Source: Macrothele yani
Taxonomy: Eukaryota > Arthropoda > Arachnida > Araneae > Macrothelidae
Length of the DNA: 64,000 bases
NCBI GenBank assembly: GCA_039090855.1
Contig: CM077011.1
Coordinates: 38,335,501-38,399,500 of the forward strand
Reading direction: 5' to 3'
The notes beneath the pieces were generated by a model, which was not told where the DNA came from, did no database searches, and saw only the letters and a program-made list of their open reading frames with translations. Within the stretch, counting starts at the first letter, position 1. Each line of letters opens with the position of its first letter. Shown one piece after another: positions 53,095 to 62,806 of the stretch. The translations under genes and the position numbers were made by a program.

Positions 53095-53180
53095 GACACT
53101 TGAGAAGTCCAAAGAAGAGCCAGGATATGAAGAATAAAGGTAGTCTAAAGTTTTATAGATATTCCCATGGACACTTCATA

Positions 53181-54395
53181 TACTGAAGAGCAATTGAATT
53201 AGAGGTACCTGTCTAGTAATGTGTAGCACCCCTTTCGCCCTGATGACGGCGGCGATTCATCTCTGCATGGACTTGACAAGACACTGGAAGCGTTGGGAAG
53301 CCATATGGATCCACAACCCCTGAACAAGCTCCTACAGTTCACGAAGATTTGATGGAGGGGGGGGGGGGTCAGAGCCTCGAACATCTCTCTCAATGGCATC
53401 CCAGATGTGCTCGATGGGATTAAGGTCAGGTGACCTAGCTGGCCAAGGAAGCCAGGTCACGTCGGAGTGTTCATCCAACCATTCGGATACAATTCGGGAG
53501 CCATGGCACGGTGCATTGTCTTGTTGCAGGATGAGGTCCCCAGTGAGATGTTGAAGACGCACAAACGGGAACAAATGGTCGTCCAGGATATCCCTGTAAT
53601 GTTGACCTGTGAAGGACGATGTCATACGTACCAGGGGTCCCATTTCAGTCCACGTAAACAGTCCCCAGACGAGAAAGCCACCCCCACCAGCTTGAAGAGT
53701 ACCCTGCTGGCAAGAAGGATCCATCGCTTCATGTGGTTTGTGCCGTACTCGTATCCTGCCATCTGCATGTGCCAACGTGAATCTCAACTCATCAGTCCAG
53801 GCAACATTTTTCCACATGTCTAGGGTCCAGTGGTGATGTTCCCGCGCCTATGCTAATCTTTGCACCCTGTGATGTGCGGTCAGCAGCGGTACCCTCATGG
53901 GACGTTGGCTTCTGTACCCCTTAGCGAGGAGATGGTTCTGAATGGATGACACGTTTTTGTGCACCAGCGTTAAATTGCCGAATGATTTCTTGCACTGTGG
54001 CCCTTCTATCCGCTATTACAATGCAAGCTAGCCGATGATGACCCCGCTCATCCACATGCTGTTGTCCACTGCAGTTGGCCCTTGCAGGGATGGTTTTACC
54101 GGATTCGATGTACTCACGGTGCACCTGTTTCACAGTGGCTCATGAAAATCCCAGTGCCTGCACGACTTCTGAGATAGAGTGACCTATTCTTTGGGTCCCG
54201 ACAATTTGCCCACGATCAAATGCGCTTAGGTCCTTCGTCTTGCCCATACTGCATCTGACTCTTACTGATTCCCCGTCGCATCACTCCTTATGTTGTCGGA
54301 TAGCTGCATACGTCATATTGTTTCTATTTACAGGGCCGCCCACAGCGCCACATTTGCATAACGCCAGCTGTCTTTAATTCAATTGCTCTTCAGTG
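53181..54395 (-). mobile_element. Tc1-like transposon with DD35E transposase
   Basis: 1215 bp. TIR (T/C)ACTGAAGAGCAATTGAATTA at both ends, with TA outside (53179-53180, 54396-54397). - strand transposase. Unrelated at the TIRs to the other Tc1 families here. Confidence 0.88.
53190..54247 (-). pseudogene. Tc1-like transposase, DD35E, broken
   Basis: Start MGKTKDLSAF at 54247 (translated from sequence). The frame 54133-53921 covers the N-terminal helix-turn-helix region: KQVHREYIESGKTIPARANC, DERGHHRLACIVIADRRATV. It breaks near 53920. Catalytic frame 53817-53332: NVAWTDELRFTLAHADGRIR (first Asp), LVWGLFTWTEMGPL, LQQDNAPCHGSRIVSEWL (second Asp), SPDLNPIEHIWDAIER (Glu). There are 35 residues between the second Asp and the Glu, one more than in classic Tc1. 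A run of G/C at 53359-53368 (proline run) probably reflects slippage and shifts the C-terminus. Confidence 0.83.
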
Positions 54396-54397
54396 TA

Positions 54398-54711
54398 TAG
54401 TGTTGTTGACTTAGACATGAGTTAATGTTTTGGTGTAATCTGAGAATTATAGTACTGAGAAAATTATCAGAATAACTGAGGAGCAGGATTGGTAATATAC
54501 TGTAAGTTGCCTTATTCAATGAAAATGTTGCACTATTTCTGGGAAACACATGTAAAACTGAAGACCATCTTTGTTTGAAGTTCATAGCTGGGTATAGGGA
54601 ATTTATAAAGACTTGTTGGAACATGCACTGAAAGTTAAATGTAGATCTGGTTGCAATGAATGATGTGTTGTACTTATAGCTTTTACTATATCAATTAAGT
54701 ATTGTGACTGC
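54398..54711. other. Intergenic or intronic, nothing recognised
   Basis: No frame or repeat recognised. Confidence 0.5.
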
Positions 54712-56276
54712 ACAAAGTCAGTTGGTTTTTCACTTTATTGAGTTTAGTCTCCTATTGGTCCTAGCTGATGTTTGTATGTTCACATTAAGCATGATGATTG
54801 AAAAGTACTTGTCTGTTGGTAAGAAAGTGTTTGCTGCCTTCATAGATTAAGAGAAAGCTTATGACAGAGTAAATGGGATTATTCTGTAGATGGTACTGAA
54901 TAAATACGGTATTACTGGGAATCTACTTAATAGTGTGAAAGCCATGTATGCTGGCAGTAGAGCATGTGTACGAGTGAATGGTGTTTTATCAAAATGGTTT
55001 TCTATTGGTGCAGGAGTCAGACAAGGTTGTGTAATATCACCCTGGCTGTTTAATATATTTATGGATCCATGCATATGTGATGCCAAAATGGATAATACTG
55101 GTTTATGTCTTGGTAACATGAGTGTGTGCAGATTGCTGTATCTTGGCGACACAGTCCAGAGAGCAAAAGTGAGTTGCAGAGTATGTTGTCCTGGATGTAT
55201 GAGGTTTGTATGAAATTCAAACTGAGTATAAATAAGGGAAAAACCAAAGTTATGGTTTTTAGCGAGGAACTAAGTGCAAGATAAGTCTTAATGGCACAGA
55301 GATTGACCAGGTGAATGAGTTTGTATATTTAAGATGAATGTTTGACAGAGAGAACAAATTAGATGATGAAATTAGTAGGCGAGTGAACTCTTCTTTGAAA
55401 GTCATATCTGCTTTGGGAGGATTTCACAGGAATGATGAGTTCTCAAGAAAGTTCCAAATGGCTGTATATGACTCTGATTTTACTGTGAAAAATGCTTGCC
55501 CATGACATGGCATGGGGTTGACTCCATTATACCGCAGACTCCGATTTACGGAGATAAGTGCTTGTGCATGGCATGGTATGGGATTTAGTCCACTATACCA
55601 CAGATGTTCCCATGTAATCTATGCCAGCTGAACAGTGACATACCAGAATTTGCAGATGGAATAAGGCACTGGTGTGAACTGGTGAATGTTGTGCTCCACT
55701 GAATCTCATAAATGTTCATTTGAATTAGGTTTCACTGCCTACCCTGGTGTACGGCAGTGAAACCTAGGTACTGCAGAAAAGACATAGGGGTCATTTGCGT
55801 GCTGGAGAGCTGCGTTACTTACAGGGGATTTGTGGCAAGACGCGCTCGGATCATGTGAGGAATGAAGATGTGTTGCAGATGTGTAATGTCAGGGAAAATG
55901 TTGTTAGTAAGATGAAGACTAATATTCTTAGGTGGTTTGGCCATGTTGAAAGAATGAATGATGAGGTGCTGACTAAGATAATTTTTTCAGCCCAAGTGGC
56001 AGGAAAGAGAGGTAGAGGAAGGCCAAGTAAATCATGGGAGCACCAGATTCAGGAATGTCTGTTTGAGAAAAAGATTATGAGTACAAAGTACAAAAGGTCT
56101 TATGCCCGATGTGTGATGGGTGTTAATGAAGCTCCAGCTGTGTGCCGGGATCGTTGTAAATGGAGAAATTTGATACACTAATAGTAAGTATTAAATTCTA
56201 GTTCCATTATTTAAACATTTACTTAGATGGTCTTTCTTTGAGGAGCTAACCTCTGAATCTCAGAGAACAGCTTAAT
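54712..56276 (+). mobile_element. LINE-A copy 2, 5'-truncated and interrupted
   Basis: RT and C-terminal region, + strand: FAAFID*EKAYDRVNG, KWFSIGAGVRQGCVISPWLF, NIFMD, then YLGD in place of YADD. Frame 55795-56181 is intact: GELRYLQGICGKTRSDHVRN, RWFGHVERMNDEVLTKIIFS, AGKRGRGRPSKSWEHQIQEC. The 3' UTR ends at about 56276 in a GT repeat. A foreign 255-bp block (55482-55736) splits it. Better preserved 3' half than copy 1. Confidence 0.82.
55482..55736 (-). mobile_element. Inverted fragment of the Tc1-like relic found at 60.3 kb
   Basis: Reverse complement reads AATGAACATTTATGAGATTC, AGTGGAGCACAACATTCACC, AGTTC.CACCAGTGCCTTA, matching 60310-60530 over about 220 bp. LINE-A is contiguous on either side (GCTGTATATGA ... 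GTACGGCAGTGAAACC), so it is an insertion into LINE-A. No TIR at its ends. Inside it GCATGGCATGGTATGGG-type motifs are doubled. Confidence 0.7.
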
Positions 56277-56328
56277 GGTGTGTGTGTGTGTGTGTGTGTG
56301 TGAGTGAGTGAGTGAGAGAGAGAGAGAG
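56277..56328. repeat. (GT)n-(GAGT)n-(GA)n microsatellite at LINE 3' end
   Basis: Composite microsatellite directly after the LINE-A 3' UTR. Confidence 0.9.
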
Positions 56329-56446
56329 ATAACGTTTTTGGCCAAATATGGTCCTTGCACTAGAAAGTTTTGATAAACTACTGTGGTTGCTGAGTATGTT
56401 TCATGGAATATGTTATGATTTCTTGGTATCCATATTTTTTTGTCCC

Positions 56447-56583
56447 ACTGAGGCATGGAGGCTTGGCTAATCTGAATTAGGTTTGGATCATGACTGGTAT
56501 GTGTCAGTCATGGAACTGTTTCTGTCCATTCCCTGAAATAAGTGATCGTAAACTAGGAATGGCTGACTCCTTTATAGACTTGC
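56447..56583 (+). mobile_element. Old SINE fragment (body only)
   Basis: CTGAGGCATGGAGGCTTG, CTGTCCATTCCCTGAAATAA and GTAAACTAGGAATGGCTGAC-TCCTTTATAG follow the order of the SINE body (GGCATGGATG, CTGTCCCTTCCCTGGAACCA, CTAAATTAGGGACGGGCGAC-TGCTTATAG). The tRNA head is gone. Confidence 0.5.
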
Positions 56584-58330
56584 AGATGTGATGCTTATTT
56601 AAAAGGGTAAACTCAACAATAAATTTGATCATTTTGAGAATTTGCACATATGGGGGGGGGGTACTTAAGGAATCCAAGCATCATCCATAAAGATTATGTT
56701 CAAATATTTCCATTTTAAATTAAACATTTTAGCTTTCTTCAGTGTCTTGATGTATTTATATGTTGCAGAAGTCTATGTTTAACACACGTGTGTACAGAAG
56801 ATATAGTTTCATATGCTTGTTTAACTGTTCAAAACAATGAAATGTGCAACACACACAGACCTAAACCCTTTTTTATCGTAGTGTAAGCACTCACTATTAA
56901 TGTTATCCTGATACCAAAAAATTCATTTGTCATTGTGGTTTTCTACATAACCTGATCCTTTGAACTATGTCCATTTTGAAACTGTTCATAGGTATACTAA
57001 TGGCTTGGTGAGGCAAAAGCCCCAGTCTAGTATTTTTCACAGTTTTCAAGAAAGTGGTAATAAAATTGCATCATTTTTTCATGCTTTGTGCATTCTGTAG
57101 AGGGGATATAGAAAATGTGTTAATATATTATCAACAAAATGCAGGACCAGGTTCTGTCCTACTACTTCATGTTCAATTGCCTCAGCTGCAGTCTTGTATA
57201 CTTGGGTATAAGGATTGGTATCCAGAATATCTGCCAGGGCTGTCGATATTGATTGCTTTCATTCTTTATTTTCATTATGACCAATACGTATCAGTAGCTG
57301 CTGAGGACTCTATAAAGTACAATTGGCCACATGAAAGGTTTTCAACAGTAAGTAGTAACAAATCTGAGATATATCAGTGAATCTGTCCCTGAATTTTAAA
57401 GCAGTATGGACCATTGCCTGGAATCTCTTTTTTTGTTTGTGGCTGAGATGGAAGTAAGTGATATTGCACTTTTGTATTTCCAGATGTGTTGAATAAAATT
57501 AGGACTCTTCAGAAGTAAGTCTTTCAGCCCCGTATTTATTGGTAGTTTTGGAAGGGAAATAAGGTTGTTATGACAAGAGGAATTAAAATGACCATTAGTT
57601 TCCTCATTAGCAAAATGTAAAGAGTGGCAATGCACACACTCAATATTCATTGCACCCAAGCTGTGCTTGTGTATAGAAGTTTCATCCAGTAAAGCTTTTC
57701 AGAAAGTTAGGTTGCTGCGTGTATTACTGTGATAACACTCATTACATGTGCTCTCAAAATTTCTTCCATCATGTACATCACACACACACAAAAATGTCCT
57801 CGTTTGGCTGAAACACTACTCGTAATCGAACCATGTTTTTGTCCTCATTGTGGCACAGTTTACAGTTGAATGGCAGTGGAAGCATGTGTAGAAGAGAGAA
57901 ATCAGGCAGCAGAGATGCTCTTGACAATAGCCAATCAGCCCCTTGTTTCTCCTTTCCAGTATAGTTGGCCAGCTTCGGCTGGTACCATCTCCTAACGTTG
58001 TACAATGTGCCTGGCTGCCCGCATTGCGCTGACACGAAGTGAGGGTACTTGATGTACCAAGCTAGAGTGAATGTGACTCGTACAGCAGTCAGCTGATTAA
58101 ATTTAGAACAAAACTTCTATTCCCCCCAATTCCTAGGATCAGCATCTGTAAAATGAGCCATCTTCCAAGGTCATGTGATGCACCTATGTCCCACAATGTG
58201 TTGCACTTTGGATTTATATATGAGATTGAAGGAGTTTTTTTCTAAAAGCATATTCTCAAGTTATGTTTGACTTTATAGGGAAATACTATTCAACACAATG
58301 CATTCATTCTGCTGTTGAATAAAAACTTTG
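56584..58330. other. Mostly unrecognised; one unassigned reading frame
   Basis: AT-rich with a G run (56652-56661). The frame 57054-57380 (+) contains GDIENVL, WYPEYLPGLSILIAFILYFH and AEDSIKYNWPHERFSTVSS. It superficially recalls the SLC6 loop before TM11 (DIE.ML), but the phase does not fit the TM10 exon and the rest does not align. Function unknown. Confidence 0.4.
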
Positions 58331-58548
58331 CGCTGCCACCCAAGTGGCATTAGTGATGTAAACAAACGTTGTGGCGTAGTGATCTTCTGCCCATTCGTTC
58401 AAGATGGGTCCAAGTTCGAATCCTAGTGAGTCATGGATGTTGTTTGGTTTACAGCATTGTCCCTCTATCTTTTTTTGAACCAGTCGTCCTAAATAATTAG
58501 CGACAGGCGATTGCTTATAGTCCAAGTTGCTCATGTTACCCCCCCCCC
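58331..58548 (+). mobile_element. tRNA-derived SINE, copy 5 (old)
   Basis: Head GCTGCCACCCAAGTGGCATT, box B AGTTCGAATCCTAG, body GTCATGGATGTTG, TTTTTTTGAACCAGTCGTCC, GACAGGCGATTGCTTATAGT. It ends in a C run (58540-58550) instead of poly(A). A partly doubled box A region (TGGCGTAGTGATC after GTGGCATTAGTGATG) suggests an internal duplication. Confidence 0.75.
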
Positions 58549-58746
58549 CCCACACTCACATACAAAACATTTGCTCCTCACATTGCACACCATGAGCAGT
58601 TTAAACTGCTATAGAAATTATAGAAATCCCTCTAACTTACTCTTCTAAAAGTTGGAATTTTTCAGTGGATTCAACTACACAGATATAGCTATGTGACAGG
58701 TTCCAGAACATTTCCATCCATTTGTACTTACATATTGATTCTTATA

Positions 58747-59968
58747 CACTATCTACCAACAAGTAATTGGACACCTGTGATAGCAAAGGAAAACAAAGTT
58801 TATTCACCTTCAATAGTTGGTGGAGCCTCCACGAGCAGTGATTACAGCTGCGATTCTCCAGGGCATACTCTCAACCAGGCGTTGTACGACGGCTAGCGAT
58901 ATTTTCTTCCACTCGGCTTGGAGAAGACAGGTCAGTTCCTTCACCGATTTCGGACGGTGGGGGCACCCCTTAAGTCGACACTCCAACTCTTCCCAGAGGT
59001 GCTCGATACGGTTAAGGTGCGGGCTCTGCGCAGGCCAGTCCATTCGATTAACCCCATTGTCATCGTACCAAGCCATGGTGAACCTCGCAACATGACAGGT
59101 GGCATTGTCATCCTGAAAGTAACATGGGTCCACCCCGTAAAACTGCCACAACGTAGGAAGCGCATGGTTATCCAAAATAGTGCAGTAGGTCTCGGCGTTG
59201 AGTCTGCCAGGAATTGCGACCAAGGGTCCTGTGCCATACCAGGAGAAACGCCCCCATAGCATAATTCCACCGCCGAAGAAATTCACAGTTGGCACAATAC
59301 ATTCCAGCAGGAGGCGTACTCCAGGCAGAAGCCAAACCCAGACCCTGCCATCCGAATGGTAGAGGGTGAACCTTGATTTGTCGCTCCAGAGAACCTGTTT
59401 CCACTGTTCAACGGTCCACTGTCGACGTTCTTTGCACCACGTTAGCCGAGCAGCGCTATTGGACTTGGTGATCAAAGGCTTGTGGGCGGCACACGTCCAT
59501 GATAACCGAGCAGATGGGCTTCTTTACGGATGGTATTCATCGAAAGAACACTCCCGGATGCCTGTTGAAACTCCTCGCGGATGTGGCGCATCGATTTGGT
59601 GCAGTTCTTCAAAATTTCTCTGGCCAGCACCCGTCGGTCTCCAACTCCCAGTTTTGTGGGTCTGCTGGGTCGGGGCACACTTCGACAGTCATCTTTCATC
59701 TTCCATTTGCCAATCACGTAGGCCACTGTTGATTTTGGGTACTTCAACTCGCTGGATATGTCACGTATGGATCGGCCATTTCTGTGATACCTGACGATTA
59801 CACCTTTCTCGAAAACGGAGAGCTCCGAACTGCGTGGCATCTTGCGTGCGACTGGTTGCGTTGTTGTTTCCCACACAATATTTAATGGCGGCGGCCGTGA
59901 TACGTATGAATCAGGACCGCAGATATTGTCGATTGCAGGGGTGTCCAATTACTTGTTGGTAGATAGTG
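58747..59968 (-). mobile_element. Tc1-like transposon, nearly complete
   Basis: 1222 bp. TIR CACTATCTACCAACAAGTAA at both ends (about 28 bp), TA outside (58745-58746, 59969-59970). Best preserved DNA transposon in the window. - strand transposase. Confidence 0.93.
58810..59840 (-). pseudogene. Tc1-like transposase DD34E with one frameshift
   Basis: Start MPRSSELSVFEKGVIVRYHR at 59840. Helix-turn-helix part RSIRDISSELKYPKSTVAYV, then a second one near IREEFQQASGSVLSMNTIRK. At about 59486 the frame shifts by one base (GYHGR to CAAHKPLITKSN). Catalytic part VLWSDKSRFTLYHSDGRVWV (Asp), YFQDDNATCHVARF (Asp), QSPHLNRIEHLWEELE (Glu), 34 residues between the last two, to a stop at 58810. SPDLNPIE has become SPHLNRIE, two changes at usually constant positions. 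Total about 343 aa, normal length. Confidence 0.88.
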
Positions 59969-59991
59969 TATTATTCATTTGTTGTAGGAAC

Positions 59992-60540
59992 ATATGAGGG
60001 TTGTCCTAAAAGTACCCCTCTCCCTTTTTTTTTTATTAAACAAGTCCTGTACTTTTGAAAACAGACCAGTTGAAGCAGTATCAGAGTATGGTATTGTTCT
60101 CATAGACATCATTTATCACCCTCATCACCAAATCCTACCTAACCATTGTTTCCGACGAACTGCTGTACATTGTAACTATATATCTGGGTGGCATTGGGCT
60201 CTTTCAGAAATGCAACACTCCATGTTGAACAAGGTCTTCATTGTGCAGTTTGAGGATTATGTCCAAGCATTATGGAATGCTTCAATGCTGCCAAATTCCT
60301 CAGACTTGAATCCTAATGAACATCTGTAAGATTCAGTGGAACACAACATTCACCAGTTCATACCAGTGCCTTACTCTGTCTGTAAATTCTGGTATGTCAC
60401 TGTACAGCCAGCATAGAATACCTAAGCACATCTGCATTACAGTGGAGTCAATCCAATCCCATCCCATCCCATCCCTTGCCGTGTCATGCTCAAGCACTTT
60501 TCTCAGTAAAAGGCAGCCCAACACACTGTTTGATAAGTGG
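59992..60540 (+). mobile_element. Tc1-like relic, C-terminal region
   Basis: Possible left end GAGGGTTGTCCTAAAAGTAC at 59997. From 60196 the frame gives LFQKCNTPC..., then NKVFIVQFEDYVQALWNASM and LPNSSDLNPNEHL*DSVEHN, the SPDLNPIEHLWD catalytic-Glu motif of Tc1 transposases with substitutions and a stop. The 3' part is shared with the inverted block at 55482-55736. A CCCATCCCATCCCATCC repeat lies at 60455-60475. Confidence 0.6.
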
Positions 60541-60951
60541 TCATAATGTTCTGTGTCATGAATGCATCTTGTGTATTGTTCTGCCACTACACACAGGAAT
60601 TTTCGAGTCAGTGCAGTTGATGCAGCTAAAAGATAACAGAATAAAAGTAATGCTATAGTTCTTATAGAAAGTCTGTGAAACTAAGAATATTGCAGTATCT
60701 TCTTTAGAAACACTCTGGCTAAATTTGGATGTGTGCAGTGGCACACATGGGGAGGGTCTGCTGGATCTGGATCCCTTACCACCTTAAAAAATGCCCCTGT
60801 TCATCAGATGAGGGAAACAAATATTCTTATAAAATACGTTATTTTGACTTGCAGCTAAATTGAAAAATAATAAATCTTTCTGTACACATGATTTTATAAT
60901 TTTTCTATTTTCACTATGATTTTTTTCTACATTTTGCTTTATATATATATA

Positions 60952-62281
60952 CAGGGTGTCTCAAAAATACACGGCAAAACTGCAGGAATGAGTTCCTCAT
61001 AGGTAGATAAAAAAAGAAAAGTTTATATCAACATAGGTCCGGAAATGCTTGGTTTCCGAGTAATGAAGGTCTATGACATTTAACTGTTCACATAACCTGA
61101 CTCAGGTCTGTATTGGTTTCCCAGTTGTTGACCGGAATGTTTTATCTCCTGCAGGTGAATTCCTTCATCACAAAGTATCTGGTGGTTTTCCTTTCCGACC
61201 ATATGTACTCAAATCAAGAGCAAGCGGATACGAACTTATGTACTGTCTGGCGGATGGCAATGCTCTGGAGGCTAGTCATTTGTACCACGAAAGATTACCA
61301 GGACGAAGATGTTCAGACAGGAAAATGTTTGAAAGCATCCATCGCCGCCTTTGTGAACATGGGACCTTTATATCTCGTGCTGCCGACAAAGAACGACCCA
61401 TCTGCAATGGGTACAGGCCTTGTCACCAGCAGATTACCCTGCGCGAGTAATGTTCTGCCAGTGATTCTTGCAGCAGCGTGGAACAACTCCTAACTTTCCT
61501 GCCTTAGTGATATTCACTGATGAAGCACAGTTCACATGCGACGGAATCCTAAACTTTCACAATCGGCATGTATGGGCCAAAGAAAACCCACATGCTATTC
61601 TTCCATCACGTCATCAACAGCGATTCAGCCTAAACATCTGGGCGGATGTTTTTGGTGATAAGTTATTTGGGCCCTATGTACTTCCCAACAAACTCACGGG
61701 GCGGGCATACCGCACCTTTCTGGAAAACAACGTGCCTGATTTTTTTACCACATGCCACTGATCATTTGTCAACAAGCACACTTTGTGCACGATGGCGCTC
61801 CCGCACATTTTAGCCACCTACAATTACTTGAATCGAAAGTTTCCTAGTCGGTGGATAGGTAGAGGTGGACCAACTGTCTGGCCTCCATGCTCACCAGATT
61901 CAAACCCTCTACATTTCTTTTTGTGTGGCCATATGAAATCGTTGGTGTATTTGACTCTAGTAGCACATGTGGAAACTCTGTTCAATCGAATTGTGGCAGG
62001 TTGTGAAACAATAAGACACCTGCCAGGAATTTGGGAGCATGATGTGAGGCCTCAATACAGGCTTCACATTGATGAGACATCGATGTGAGGCCTGTATTGA
62101 GGCAGAAGGTGGACATTTTGAACAATTACTATAAGGTAATGTGAACAGTTAAGTGTCATAAACAGACCTTCGTAACTCGGAAACCAAGCATTTCTGGACC
62201 TATGCTGATATAAACTTTTTTTCTTATCTACCTATGAGGAACTCATTCCTGCAGTTTGCCGTGTATTTTTGAGACACCCTG
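60952..62281 (+). mobile_element. rosa-like (DD41D) Tc1/mariner element with long TIRs
   Basis: 1330 bp. TIRs of about 150 bp, CAGGGTGTCTCAAAAATACA at both ends, extending to GTTCACAT near 61098 and 62140. TA at 60950-60951 and 62282-62283. The long TIRs and the sequence of the + strand transposase fit the DD41D group. Confidence 0.85.
61113..62088 (+). pseudogene. DD41D-type transposase, broken
   Basis: N-terminal pieces in shifting frames from about 61113 (RMAMLWRLVICTTKDYQDED then QTGKCLKASIAAFVNMG). Catalytic frame 61468-61761: VIFTDEAQFTCDGILNFHNR (first Asp), HVWAKENPHAILPSRHQQRF, LNIWADVFGDKLFGPYVLPN. Then a shift; HFVHDGAPAHFSHL (second Asp), RWIGRGGPTVWPPCSPDSNP, with LHF where the third Asp (LDF) is expected. 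It ends around REVDGHFE-like residues near 62125. The His-for-Asp change and at least three frameshifts make it inactive. Confidence 0.8.
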
Positions 62282-62427
62282 TATATAATGTTTTACTTTA
62301 GCCATAATCAAAATAAGTATATATGTACCTATAATATGACACATTTTGTTTGTCCTATGGATTTTTTGTTGGACTTTGTCCACCCCACCCCCCTTGAGGA
62401 CATTCTGTATGCACTACTGGATGTGTG

Positions 62428-62806
62428 TAATGCTTAATAAACACTATCCACCTGTTTGCATACTGCCAGGAGGCAGTGGAGTTTGGAGCCAGAAACGTGA
62501 TGCTCACTCCAAAGTTTGGAGTATGTTTGATTTTATGTAATTTTTGAGAACTTTGAATTCAGGAGTTTTAACAAAGACATCTTAAAATGGAAGTTTCTGA
62601 AATCCACCAGGATAAAATGAAAGTTAATAAAAAAAACAAAAAAAAACATGTTAATAAAAAAAAAAAAAGGTATTTCTTTTTAGTTTTTTTAGGTATGTAA
62701 CATACATATATATCTAAATTAAGCTGATGAGTACATATTAAAAAAAAAGTGACAGAAATAAATTTCTCCTTGAGAAATAATGAAATCGATTGGATTCACC
62801 TAATTC
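62428..62806. other. Nothing recognised apart from A-rich runs
   Basis: A-rich (62625-62680). It may include the 3' flank of the hAT element that follows on the - strand, but no terminus was recognised. Confidence 0.4.

Larger units (their letters stand above)
60736..62419. mobile_element. hAT-like non-autonomous element containing a DD41D mariner
   Basis: Ends CAGTGGCACACATGGGGAGG and, in reverse complement, CAGTAGTGCATACAGAATGT, flanked by an exact 8-bp duplication GATGTGTG (60728-60735 and 62420-62427). Only about 350 bp belong to it; the rest is the nested element at 60952-62281. The TIR similarity is weak beyond CAGT.G.GCA.AC, so the TSD is the main evidence. Confidence 0.6.

Noticed and set aside
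57080..57350. Candidate TM11 exon of the transporter (DIENVL resembling the DIE.ML loop)
   Set aside because: The TM10 exon exits in phase 1; entering at the AG at 57100 in that phase gives GAG GGG ATA TAG, a stop. The sequence after DIENVL does not align with TM11.
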